From assembly GCA_934615145.1 (NCBI GenBank), contig CAKTTM010000083.1, forward strand, positions 1-7,750: 7,750 nt of DNA. Direction: 5' to 3'. The notes beneath the pieces were generated by a model. That model was not told the origin of the DNA. It saw nothing but the letters and a program-made list of their open reading frames with translations, and searched no databases. A program made the position numbers and the translations under genes. The DNA is from an uncultured Clostridia bacterium. Its GTDB lineage: Bacteria > Bacillota > Clostridia > Christensenellales > Aristaeellaceae. Below, piece after piece: positions 1-6,582 of this stretch. The number at the start of each line of letters is the position of its first letter. The stretch's first letter is position 1.

Positions 1-1691
1 TGGGGCGTACCGTGATCGTGCGCGATTTGGACGCCGCCATCCCGCTGTCGCGCAAAGCGCGGCAGGCCTTCAATGTGGTGACGCTGGCGGGCGATGTCAT
101 GCGGGCCGGCGGCGCCATGACAGGTGGTACAGCGCAAGGCAGGGGCACCAGCCTGCTGGGCCGGGAGCGCGAGATACTCTGGCTGCGTGAAGAGTTGCTG
201 CGCCTGGAGGCGGCGTTGATCGCGGCTCAGGAGCAGGACAATATCCTGCGCCAGCGCAGTCAGGAGCTGACGGCACAGCTGAAAGACAGCCAGGAAGGGC
301 TGGCTCAGCAGCAGATCGCTCTGGCCCGCGACCAGGAGCGGCTTGGCAACGCGCAGACGGCCAGGGAGGCCAGCGCGCAACGCCTGCAGGCCGTCAGAGA
401 GGCGCAGGCCCAATTGTCCGCCAGCATGGAGGAGATCAACCAGGACCTGCAGGGCATCAGCGTTGAGGCGCAGAGCGCCGCTGTTGACCAGGAGGCCATG
501 GAGCAGCAGACCCTGACGCTGCAGCAGGCAATGCAGGCCAGCAGAAAGGCGGCAGAGGCTCAGCGCGAAGCGCTGGCCGCGGCCCAGGCCAAGCAGAGCG
601 AGCTTAACCACCAGGCGGATATCCTCAGGCGTGATCGCCAGCGCTGGGAGAAGGAGATGCAGGAGCTGCGTCAAGAAGCAGACAGAGCCACAGCCCGCCA
701 GGGCCATGCCAGCACGCAGATTGAGCAGGCTGAGCAGGCCTTGTCGAGGCTGCAGGATGTGAACGCCCAGCGCCATGACGCGCTGAAGGCCAGCCAACAG
801 CACAGTCAGCAGACAGCCGCTCGCCGTGGGCAGACGCAAGCGGCACTCAAGCGCTGCGGCGATGCGCGTGATCAGCTGCACGGCCTGCATCAGCAGGATA
901 GCGACAAGCTGCACCGCAATGAGCTGGTGTACGCGCGCACGGAAAATGAGCTGCAAAGCCTAAGCGAGTACATCATGACCAGCTATGAGCTGACCTACAG
1001 CGGGGCTGAAAGCTACCGCGTGGAAGGCAAGTTCGATCTGCCGCAGGCCGAGGTGGAGATCAAGGCCATCAAGGCCCGTATCCGCGAGATGGGCAGCGTG
1101 CATGTGGGCGCTGTGGAGGAGTACGCGCAGACCAAGGAGCGCTATGACCAGATGACACTGCAGCGCAATGACGCGCTCAAGGCCCAGGATGATCTGCACA
1201 AGCTGATCGATCAGCTGCTCAGCAGCATGGAAAAGCAATTTGTGCAGGAGTTCGCAAAGCTCAACACATTCTTTGGCGAGACCTTCGCCCGCCTGTTTGG
1301 CGGTGGCCAGGCAGAGCTGATCCTCTCTGATCCCAGCGCGCCGCTGACCTGCGACATCGATGTCGCGGCGCAGCCGCCCGGCAAGAAGCTGCAGCTATTG
1401 AGCCTGCTGTCTGGCGGCGAGAGGGCACTGACGGCCATCGCCATACTCTTTGCCATGCTCAAGCTCAAGCCCACGCCCTTTTGCGTGCTCGATGAGATCG
1501 AAGCGGCGCTTGACGAGGCCAACATCACTTACTTTGCCGACTATCTGTCGGAGTACGCGCAGTCCACGCAGTTTATCGTTATCACACACCGCAAGGGCAC
1601 CATGGAGCGCTGCGACGCGCTGTATGGCGTCGCCATGGAGGAAAAGGGAGTATCCTCCATGGTATCGGTGGATCTGGAGCGCTTCCCCTGA
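1..1691 (+). CDS. smc: Chromosome partition protein SMC, C-terminal part (5' truncated)
   Basis: SMC is the ATPase of the bacterial condensin complex with ScpA and ScpB; it organises and segregates the chromosome. The reading frame is open from base 3 to the TGA at 1689-1691, about 562 residues, roughly the second half of a family protein of about 1190 residues. Numbering residues from the GTG at 12 (an internal codon, not the true start), residues 1-40 are the end of the hinge (GDVMRAGGAMTGG). About 47-410 are a long returning coiled coil, rich in Gln and Ala, with the usual break near 320-375 (SYELTY, then RIREMGSVHVGAVEEY). The C-terminal head follows: the ABC signature LLSGGERALTAIA (Ser467), Walker B FCVLDEIEAALDEAN (Asp494, Glu495) and the switch motif FIVITHRKGTME. 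Every catalytic element of this half is intact. ftsY follows after 19 nt, the usual Firmicutes order. The start, Walker A and the first coiled coil lie outside the window. Confidence 0.97.
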   Translation, partial: GRTVIVRDLDAAIPLSRKARQAFNVVTLAGDVMRAGGAMTGGTAQGRGTSLLGREREILWLREELLRLEAALIAAQEQDNILRQRSQELTAQLKDSQEGLAQQQIALARDQERLGNAQTAREASAQRLQAVREAQAQLSASMEEINQDLQGISVEAQSAAVDQEAMEQQTLTLQQAMQASRKAAEAQREALAAAQAKQSELNHQADILRRDRQRWEKEMQELRQEADRATARQGHASTQIEQAEQALSRLQDVNAQRHDALKASQQHSQQTAARRGQTQAALKRCGDARDQLHGLHQQDSDKLHRNELVYARTENELQSLSEYIMTSYELTYSGAESYRVEGKFDLPQAEVEIKAIKARIREMGSVHVGAVEEYAQTKERYDQMTLQRNDALKAQDDLHKLIDQLLSSMEKQFVQEFAKLNTFFGETFARLFGGGQAELILSDPSAPLTCDIDVAAQPPGKKLQLLSLLSGGERALTAIAILFAMLKLKPTPFCVLDEIEAALDEANITYFADYLSEYAQSTQFIVITHRKGTMERCDALYGVAMEEKGVSSMVSVDLERFP

Positions 1692-1697
1692 GCGCGG

Positions 1698-1704
1698 AAG
1701 GAGG
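1698..1704 (+). promoter_or_regulatory. ftsY ribosome binding site
   Basis: AAGGAGG matches the anti-Shine-Dalgarno consensus and ends 6 nt before the ATG at 1711. It fixes the ftsY start, since the same frame stays open far upstream (from 1450) inside smc. Confidence 0.9.
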
Positions 1705-1710
1705 AATCAC

Positions 1711-2607
1711 ATGAGTTTTTTCCAGCGATTGGTACAGGGTCTGAGTAAGACTAGGGGCAACTTCACCAGCAAGGTTGACCAGCTGGTGGAGCAGACCCAG
1801 GTCATCGACGACGATTTCTATGAGGAGTTGACCGACATCCTGATATTGGCGGATGTGGGCGTCAAGGCCAGTGACGAGATCATCAGCCTGCTGCGCGACC
1901 GGGTGGCCGATCAGCGCATCCGGGACGCCAAGGAGGCGCGCAAGGTCTTCAAAGAGCTGATTGTCGAGCAAATGAAGGTGCCGCGCCCGCCGCTGCAGTG
2001 GCCCATGGTCATGATGGTGGTCGGCGTCAACGGCGTGGGCAAGACCACAACAGTGGGCAAGCTGGCGCTGCGCTTTCAGGAGATCAACCGCTCTGTGATG
2101 CTGGCTGCGGCCGATACCTTTCGCGCGGCGGCTGATGAGCAGCTGCGCGTCTGGGCAGAGCGCGCCAATGTGCCCATGATCAGCCAGAGCATGGGCAGCG
2201 ACCCAGCGGCAGTTGTCTTTGACGCGCTGCAGGCGGCCAAGGCGCGCAAGACCGATCTGGTGATCGTCGACACCGCGGGACGCCTACACAACAAGAAAAA
2301 CCTGATGGATGAGCTGGCCAAGATGCGCCGTATCATCACCAAGGAGCATCCGGAGGCCAGCGTGCGCAGCATGCTGATACTGGACGCGACCACAGGCCAA
2401 AACGGCCTGGCCCAGGCCAAGATGTTCAAGGAGTCGGCCGAGATCAACGGGATCATCCTCACCAAGTTAGACGGCACAGCCAAGGGAGGCATCGCCATCG
2501 CTATACAGCGTGAGCTGCAAATACCCGTCTGGTATATCGGCGTAGGTGAGGGTATCGACGACCTGCAGGCCTTTGATGCTCAGGAGTTCGTGGACGCGCT
2601 CTTCTGA
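1711..2607 (+). CDS. ftsY: Signal recognition particle receptor FtsY
   Basis: FtsY is the membrane-associated GTPase receptor that docks SRP-ribosome complexes and passes nascent membrane proteins to the Sec translocon. The product is 298 residues. It begins with a short amphipathic stretch (MSFFQRLVQGLSKTRGNF), then the helical N domain to about residue 95, then the G domain. Visible GTPase motifs are G1 GVNGVGKTTTVGKLA (105-119, Lys111), the insertion-box region with AADTFRAAADEQL, G3 DTAGR (187-191) and G4 TKLD (251-254) followed by GTAKGG. The C-terminus (VGEGIDDLQAFDAQEFVDALF) is typical. Like other short Firmicutes FtsY proteins it lacks the long acidic A domain of E. coli FtsY, so the N-terminal amphipathic segment probably gives lipid contact. 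I chose ATG 1711 for its strong ribosome binding site and because the upstream extension only overlaps smc. FtsY rather than Ffh, because no methionine-rich M domain follows the NG domain. Confidence 0.97.
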   Translation: MSFFQRLVQGLSKTRGNFTSKVDQLVEQTQVIDDDFYEELTDILILADVGVKASDEIISLLRDRVADQRIRDAKEARKVFKELIVEQMKVPRPPLQWPMVMMVVGVNGVGKTTTVGKLALRFQEINRSVMLAAADTFRAAADEQLRVWAERANVPMISQSMGSDPAAVVFDALQAAKARKTDLVIVDTAGRLHNKKNLMDELAKMRRIITKEHPEASVRSMLILDATTGQNGLAQAKMFKESAEINGIILTKLDGTAKGGIAIAIQRELQIPVWYIGVGEGIDDLQAFDAQEFVDALF

Positions 2608-2616
2608 TCAATCGCC

Positions 2617-2677
2617 ATCATTGAAAGCACTGAAAAACCCATGCCGCTGTCGACATGGGTTTTTGTGTTTCAATGAT
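2617..2677. terminator. Bidirectional intrinsic terminator in a long dyad
   Basis: The core stem pairs 2633-2643 (AAAAACCCATG) with 2654-2664 (CATGGGTTTTT) around a 10-nt loop. It is followed by T-rich sequence on the plus strand and carries five Ts on the minus strand, so it can end ftsY transcription and also the convergent lipoprotein transcript. It lies about 25 nt from each stop codon. The symmetry goes further: CAC (2628-2630) pairs with GTG (2665-2667), and ATCATTGAAA (2617-2626) pairs exactly with TTTCAATGAT (2668-2677). The only unpaired stem bases are G2627 and TG 2631-2632. Confidence 0.9.
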
Positions 2678-2688
2678 AATTCAGATCT

Positions 2689-4140
2689 TTATGAGCCGAC
2701 CGGGAAATCGCCCTCGAACAGCACGCGCTGTGTCGCGCCGCCCGCCATGCCGTCCTGCGACAGGCCGTGGTCTGCCTGGAAGCGCTTGACAGCATCAACG
2801 GTGCCGATGCCATACTTGCCGTCCACCGTGCCTGTCAGATAGCCCCTGCGCTTGAGTGCCTGCTGCAGGTTGGTCACCAGCACGCCGCTGTCGCCAAAGC
2901 GGAGGGTCACATAGTTGCCCGCGGGATCAGGCGTCACATTGCGGTAGTTAAGCACGGGTGTCAGGCCGGGGATGGGGGTCACCTGGGCGCCGGGCGCCGG
3001 TGTGAAGATGGTGCTGGCATCAGCGCGCTTGGCGTTGTTGCTGTACAGGCGGCTGAGCGTGCCGTCACCGGCGACGCCATCCACCGTCAGGCCATTGACC
3101 ATCTGGAAGGCCTTGACCGCGGTCTCAGTCGATACGCCAAAGTCGCCGTCAATGGCGCCTGTGTAGTAGCGCAGATCCTTCAGGCGGCGCTGCAGGTTGC
3201 GTACGGCGTCCGAATTCGTCTCGCCCCGGCGTAGCGATACGCCGATGGTGCCGGCAGAGGCCGCAGCCCGTCGGGCATTGCCTGAGTATAGCGAGGTCAG
3301 CGTCAGGGGGCCGGCCACGCCGTCAGAGTAGGATGTGTTGCGATTCTGGAAGGCAGTGACTGCGGCCTCCGTGGCACCGTCATAGTGCCCATTGGCCTTG
3401 CCGCTCAAATAGCCAAGGTCGATCAGCCGGTTTTGCAGGCGAGTGACCTCGGCACCCCTGTCGCCCAGGCGCAGGTATTGGTCGGTATTGACCCTGGGGG
3501 TGGCGGTCGCCCTGGGGGGAACAGCGGTGGGCTTGGGGGTGATGCGGGCGCGCACCGCGCCACCGGCGTTCAATTTGTTCAGCGTATTGCGCCCAGCGAT
3601 GCCGTCGGCGGTCAGGCCGTTGCGGGCCTGGAAGGCCTTGAGTGCGGCTTCGGTGGTCTGGCCAAAGTCACCATCAACAGCGCCGATGGCATAGCCCAAC
3701 TCCTTGAGCTTCTGCTGCATGGCGCGTACTTCCTGCCCAGTGCTGCCCAGCTTCAAAATCAGAGGTGTGGGGGATGGCAGCGGGGTTGAGGTAGGAACAG
3801 AGGTCGGTATCATGGTGGCTACGCCAAACAGGGTGGGGCTGGGTGTGACCAGGCCACCGGGAATGGCGGTGCCGGGCAGGTTGATGGCGTTGGAACCAAA
3901 GGGCACGATTGTGCCCGGGGCCTCTGTGGGCGGCAGCACGATCTCCGGCGTCGCAGTCTGCTGCGGTGGCAGGGTAGACATCATGGGGATATCATCCCAG
4001 GGCATATTGCTGGCACTGTAGCCAGCGCCGGTGGTGTCATTGCCGGTATTGTCAGGCTTGGTGACGCAGCCGCTGAGCAGGCTGACTGCCAGCAACAGGC
4101 TCAGCAGCGCAATCCATTTGATACTCGCTCTTTGCTTCAT
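2689..4140 (-). CDS. Peptidoglycan-binding lipoprotein with four PG_binding_1 repeats
   Basis: The product is a predicted secreted lipoprotein of 483 residues. Residues 1-25 form a lipoprotein signal peptide: a charged start (MKQRASIK), a hydrophobic core and the lipobox LSGC with Cys25 as the lipidation site. Residues 26-125 are a Pro/Thr/Ser-rich linker, likely extended. Four peptidoglycan-binding modules of the PG_binding_1 type follow at about 128-190, 222-285, 301-366 and 411-475. Each has the pattern LxxGxxGxxVxxLQxxLxxLGY, GxxDGxFGxxTExAVKAFQ, DGxAGxxTLxxL, and Pro/Thr-rich or Ala-rich spacers separate them. I see no amidase, transpeptidase, lysozyme or SpoIID-like domain, so it may be a wall-binding anchor or adaptor; that is inference. 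The frame is open up to 4320, but the upstream 60 residues look non-coding, and ATG 4140 has an AAGGATGG ribosome binding site 8 nt away and leads straight into the signal peptide. An ATG at 4152 (four residues longer) has no usable site. It converges on ftsY and diverges from greA. Confidence 0.88.
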   Translation of the reverse strand: MKQRASIKWIALLSLLLAVSLLSGCVTKPDNTGNDTTGAGYSASNMPWDDIPMMSTLPPQQTATPEIVLPPTEAPGTIVPFGSNAINLPGTAIPGGLVTPSPTLFGVATMIPTSVPTSTPLPSPTPLILKLGSTGQEVRAMQQKLKELGYAIGAVDGDFGQTTEAALKAFQARNGLTADGIAGRNTLNKLNAGGAVRARITPKPTAVPPRATATPRVNTDQYLRLGDRGAEVTRLQNRLIDLGYLSGKANGHYDGATEAAVTAFQNRNTSYSDGVAGPLTLTSLYSGNARRAAASAGTIGVSLRRGETNSDAVRNLQRRLKDLRYYTGAIDGDFGVSTETAVKAFQMVNGLTVDGVAGDGTLSRLYSNNAKRADASTIFTPAPGAQVTPIPGLTPVLNYRNVTPDPAGNYVTLRFGDSGVLVTNLQQALKRRGYLTGTVDGKYGIGTVDAVKRFQADHGLSQDGMAGGATQRVLFEGDFPVGS

Positions 4141-4148
4141 AAAGCTTA

Positions 4149-4156
4149 CCATCCTT
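4149..4156 (-). promoter_or_regulatory. Ribosome binding site of the lipoprotein gene
   Basis: On the minus strand AAGGATGG ends 8 nt before the ATG at 4140. It supports that start over the ATG at 4152, which overlaps the site itself. Confidence 0.65.
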
Positions 4157-4290
4157 ACGCGGCATAGCCGACACATCGATCCATACATCAAACGAAACAC
4201 AGGACAGAAACCCTGCATGGCTCCGGCACATCCTGCAACGCTGAGCGCGCAAATGGATATGCGGCGCCCACCTTCCACCTGAGTTGCCTT

Positions 4291-4320
4291 AGCATACCAC
4301 AGATTCGTGGCCTCAGGCAA
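4291..4320 (-). promoter_or_regulatory. Possible promoter of the lipoprotein gene
   Basis: On the minus strand an extended -10 element TGGTATGCT (4299-4291) lies downstream of a TTGCCT -35-like hexamer (4320-4315), with 18 nt between the hexamers. It would give a leader of roughly 145 nt. The match is partial (4 of 6 in each hexamer, plus the TGn extension), so this is tentative. Confidence 0.3.
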
Positions 4321-4367
4321 TCATTTGCCATACTTTTACAAGTGTTGGCCTCATCCCTGCCGCCATC

Positions 4368-4396
4368 TTGCGCAGGAAGGGCAAACACAGTATAAT
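4368..4396 (+). promoter_or_regulatory. Promoter of the greA-lysS operon
   Basis: A TTGCGC -35 hexamer (4368-4373) and a perfect TATAAT -10 hexamer (4391-4396) are separated by exactly 17 nt, the optimal sigma-70/sigma-A spacing. Transcription would start near 4403 and leave a leader of about 150 nt before greA. The surrounding bases are visibly A+T-richer than the flanking genes. Confidence 0.75.
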
Positions 4397-4404
4397 ATGT
4401 TTGC
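4381..4404. promoter_or_regulatory. Candidate operator: 7+7 bp dyad over the -10 box
   Basis: GCAAACA (4381-4387) and TGTTTGC (4398-4404) are exact reverse complements separated by 10 bp, and the TATAAT box sits in the centre. A site of this size and place would suit a dimeric repressor that blocks RNA polymerase. No regulator is identified and the dyad could be chance. Confidence 0.4.
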
Positions 4405-4452
4405 TTGCAGAGCACTACGGATGGTCACGCATGGCAGCCATTGTCCTGAGAT

Positions 4453-4493
4453 GCCGCTGATCGTGAGAGGTATGTACCTCGATTGTCAGCGGC
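4453..4493 (+). promoter_or_regulatory. Hairpin in the greA mRNA leader
   Basis: An 8-bp outer stem pairs GCCGCTGA (4453-4460) with TCAGCGGC (4486-4493). An inner 5-bp hairpin pairs GAGGT (4467-4471) with ACCTC (4476-4480) around a 4-nt loop. A short asymmetric internal loop joins them. No T-run follows, so it is not a complete intrinsic terminator. It lies downstream of the predicted transcription start and about 60 nt before the greA start. Function unknown. Confidence 0.5.
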
Positions 4494-4541
4494 TAAGCTT
4501 ATCTTGCACAGCCTGCAAGCGCTGGAGATGAAACCAGAAAC

Positions 4542-4545
4542 GGAG
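4542..4545 (+). promoter_or_regulatory. greA ribosome binding site
   Basis: GGAG lies 9 nt before the ATG at 4555. The upstream in-frame ATG at 4528 directly abuts its own GGAG with no spacer, so 4555 is the better start. Confidence 0.7.
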
Positions 4546-4554
4546 TGTATTCAA

Positions 4555-5049
4555 ATGAGTGAAAAACAGCATGAGCATAGCAACAAGACCGTCGTGTCCG
4601 CGGAGGGCATGAAGAAGCTTGAGGAGCAGCTGCAGTACCTGAGCACCACACGCCGGGCCGAGGTGGCAGAACAGATCGCCGTCGCCCGCGGCTTTGGCGA
4701 CCTGAGTGAGAATGCCGAGTACGACGAGGCCAAGAACGAGCAGTCCCGCCTGGAGGCGCAGATCATCGATCTGGAGAACACTATCCGCACGGCCATCATC
4801 ATCGATGACAGCAATGTATCCACTGATCGTGTCAACATCGGCACCACCGTTAGGGTGCTTGATAAGGACATGGACGAGGAAGCGGAGTATACCATCGTGG
4901 GCACCCGGGAGAGCGACCCGATGAACAATAGGATCTCCAACGAGAGCCCGCTGGGTGCCGCCCTGCTTGGCAAGAAAAAGGGCCAGGTGGTCAAAGTGAA
5001 CGCCCCCAAGGGTGTTATCGAGTTCAAGATCCTTGAGATCCACCGCTAA
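4555..5049 (+). CDS. greA: Transcription elongation factor GreA
   Basis: GreA enters the secondary channel of stalled, backtracked RNA polymerase and stimulates cleavage of the extruded RNA 3' end, so that elongation can resume. The product is 164 residues, against about 158 usual for the family; the extra length is a hydrophilic N-terminal tail (MSEKQHEHSNK). Residues 13-85 form the antiparallel coiled coil, whose tip carries the signature ARGFGDLSENAEYDEAKNEQ with the two acidic residues Asp49 and Glu52 expected to hold the catalytic metal. Residues 90-164 form the FKBP-like C-terminal domain, with the SPLGAALLGKKKGQ motif (131-144) and a closing FKILEI strand. The ATG at 4555 gives the normal family N-terminus; the frame runs upstream to 4483 without support. 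It is first in an operon with lysS, a pairing common in clostridia. Confidence 0.96.
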   Translation: MSEKQHEHSNKTVVSAEGMKKLEEQLQYLSTTRRAEVAEQIAVARGFGDLSENAEYDEAKNEQSRLEAQIIDLENTIRTAIIIDDSNVSTDRVNIGTTVRVLDKDMDEEAEYTIVGTRESDPMNNRISNESPLGAALLGKKKGQVVKVNAPKGVIEFKILEIHR

Positions 5050-5072
5050 GCACAGCACGAAGGAGAGCAGGC

Positions 5073-6581
5073 ATGACGGACATCCAAACGACGGCCTCCA
5101 GCCAGGATTTTTCTGAGCAGGAGCAGATACGCCGCGACAAGCTGGCCGCCTTGATTGAGCAAGGCAACAGCCCCTATGACAAAACTAGTTATGAGGTGAC
5201 AGCCACCTCTGCCCAAATCATCAGCGATTATGAGCGCCTGGAGGGCCAGACGGTGGGCATCGCCGGCCGTGTGACCAGCAGGCGCATCATGGGCAAGGCT
5301 ACCTTTGCCCATCTGCTGGATGGCGCTGGCAACATACAGGTCTATGTCAAGCGCGATGACATCGGCGAGGAAAGCTACGCCGCCTTCAAAAACGGCGATC
5401 TGGGCGATGTGATCGGCGTCAAGGGCGTTGTCTTCAAGACCAGGACTGGTGAAGTATCCGTGCATGCGCAGGAGGTCGTGCTGCTGGCCAAGTGCTTAAA
5501 GCCCTTGCCTGAAAAGTGGCATGGTCTGCAGGACGCAGACCTGCGCTATCGTCAGCGCTACCTGGACATGATCGTCAATCCCCAGGTGCGCGACACATTC
5601 TTAAAGCGTAGCCGCATCATCACAGCCATCCGCTCCTTTATGGATGACCGCGGCTTCCTGGAGGTGGATACGCCCATCCTGCACACGCTGGAGATAGGCG
5701 CCGCGGCCCGGCCCTTCCAGACGCATCACAACACGCTGGATATTGATATGTATCTGCGCGTGGAGACGGAGCTCTACCTCAAGCGCCTGATCGTGGGCGG
5801 CTTTGACAAGGTCTATGAGATCGGCCGCATCTTCCGCAATGAAGGCATGAGCACCAAGCACAACCCGGAGTTTACCTCCATCGAGCTGTATCAGGCCTAT
5901 GTGGACTATGAAGAGATGATGCGGCTGGCCGAGGAGATGTTTGCCTTCGTGGCGCGCGATGTCTGCGGCAGTGAGACCGTTAGCTTCCAGGGGCAGGAGG
6001 TCCACCTGCAGGCGCCGTGGAAGCGCATCACCATGGCGGATGCCGTCAAGCAGTACTCCGGCATCGATTTCTACAGCTGGCAGAGCGATGAGGAGGCCCG
6101 GGCCTGCCTGGACGAGCGCAAGGTGCACTACGAGAAGGGCGCTACCCGTGGCGACTGCCTGGTGCAGCTGTTTGATGAGTATGTAGAGAAGAACCTGATA
6201 CAGCCCACCTTCATCACCGACTATCCGGTGGAGAACTCGCCTCTGGCCAAGCGCAAGGCGGACAATCCGCGCCTGACAGAACGCTTTGAGATCTTCATCT
6301 GCGGTAGCGAATATGGCAACGCCTTCAGCGAGCTCAACGACCCCATCGACCAGAAGGATCGCTTTGAGAAACAGGTGGCGCTGCGCCGCGCCCTTGGCGG
6401 CAAGAACGCCCGGGTGGATGAGGACTTTGTCAATGCCCTGGAGTATGGCCTGCCGCCCACCGGGGGCATGGGCATCGGCGTGGATCGCATGATCATGCTG
6501 TTGACCGATAGCGCCTCCATACGCGACGTGCTGCTCTTCCCCACGATGAAGCCCATCGATCAGGAAGGCAACAAGGGCTGA
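5073..6581 (+). CDS. lysS: Lysyl-tRNA synthetase, class II
   Basis: This enzyme charges tRNA-Lys with lysine using ATP in the cytoplasm. The product is 502 residues, the usual length for bacterial LysRS. After a helical N-terminal tail (RRDKLAALIEQGNSPY), the OB-fold anticodon-binding domain spans about 58-140 (GIAGRVTSRRIMGKATF). The class II catalytic core follows: motif 1 around 180-203 (RSRIITAIRSFMDDRGFLEV, then DTPIL), motif 2 FRNEGMSTKHNPEFTSIELY (254-273, Arg255), and motif 3 GGMGIGVDRMIMLLT (464-478, Arg472). Also typical are ARPFQTHHNTLD, ELYLKRLIVGGFDKVYEIGR and PTFITDYPVENSPLAKR. Small departures occur: EIGAAARPF where a GGA loop is usual, and VETELYLKR where A/P or A/T is usual. 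Start ATG 5073 has AAGGAG (5060-5065) 7 nt upstream and lies 23 nt after greA. The next gene begins 1 nt after its stop. Confidence 0.97.
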   Translation: MTDIQTTASSQDFSEQEQIRRDKLAALIEQGNSPYDKTSYEVTATSAQIISDYERLEGQTVGIAGRVTSRRIMGKATFAHLLDGAGNIQVYVKRDDIGEESYAAFKNGDLGDVIGVKGVVFKTRTGEVSVHAQEVVLLAKCLKPLPEKWHGLQDADLRYRQRYLDMIVNPQVRDTFLKRSRIITAIRSFMDDRGFLEVDTPILHTLEIGAAARPFQTHHNTLDIDMYLRVETELYLKRLIVGGFDKVYEIGRIFRNEGMSTKHNPEFTSIELYQAYVDYEEMMRLAEEMFAFVARDVCGSETVSFQGQEVHLQAPWKRITMADAVKQYSGIDFYSWQSDEEARACLDERKVHYEKGATRGDCLVQLFDEYVEKNLIQPTFITDYPVENSPLAKRKADNPRLTERFEIFICGSEYGNAFSELNDPIDQKDRFEKQVALRRALGGKNARVDEDFVNALEYGLPPTGGMGIGVDRMIMLLTDSASIRDVLLFPTMKPIDQEGNKG

Positions 6582-6582
6582 G

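Larger units (their letters stand above)
4141..4554. other. Divergent intergenic region between the lipoprotein gene and greA
   Basis: These 414 nt hold no gene I can support. Short frames exist on both strands but lack ribosome binding sites and family features. The region contains a good plus-strand promoter near 4368-4396 inside a dyad, a leader hairpin at 4453-4493, the greA ribosome binding site, and a weak minus-strand promoter near 4291-4320. The stretch at about 4160-4290 shows nothing beyond a probable 5' leader of the lipoprotein gene. No tRNA, T-box or known riboswitch pattern was recognised. Confidence 0.7.

Noticed and set aside
1450..1710. N-terminal extension of ftsY into smc
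   Set aside because: The extension is Arg/Ser/Pro-rich out-of-frame smc sequence, while ATG 1711 has a near-perfect ribosome binding site and the normal FtsY N-terminus.
2972..3789. Several plus-strand open frames over the lipoprotein gene
   Set aside because: They are antisense to clear peptidoglycan-binding repeats, and their apparent internal similarity simply mirrors those repeats.
4141..4320. 60-residue N-terminal extension of the lipoprotein
   Set aside because: It would bury the lipoprotein signal peptide; the ATG at 4140 has a ribosome binding site and begins a standard signal sequence.
4356..4376. Small inverted repeat CCTGC / GCAGG over the greA -35 box
   Set aside because: Only 5 bp per arm; expected by chance and much weaker than the dyad over the -10 box.
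4421..4531. Possible 36-codon upstream reading frame in the greA leader
   Set aside because: It has no convincing ribosome binding site and no recognisable peptide feature, and it spans the leader hairpin, so it looks incidental.
4403..4554. T-box or lysine riboswitch controlling lysS
   Set aside because: I could not find the conserved T-box core or the lysine riboswitch architecture, and greA rather than lysS is the first gene.
4486..5058. A 190-codon open frame antisense to greA
   Set aside because: It covers greA almost exactly and has the composition of a reverse-strand shadow; greA is unambiguous.
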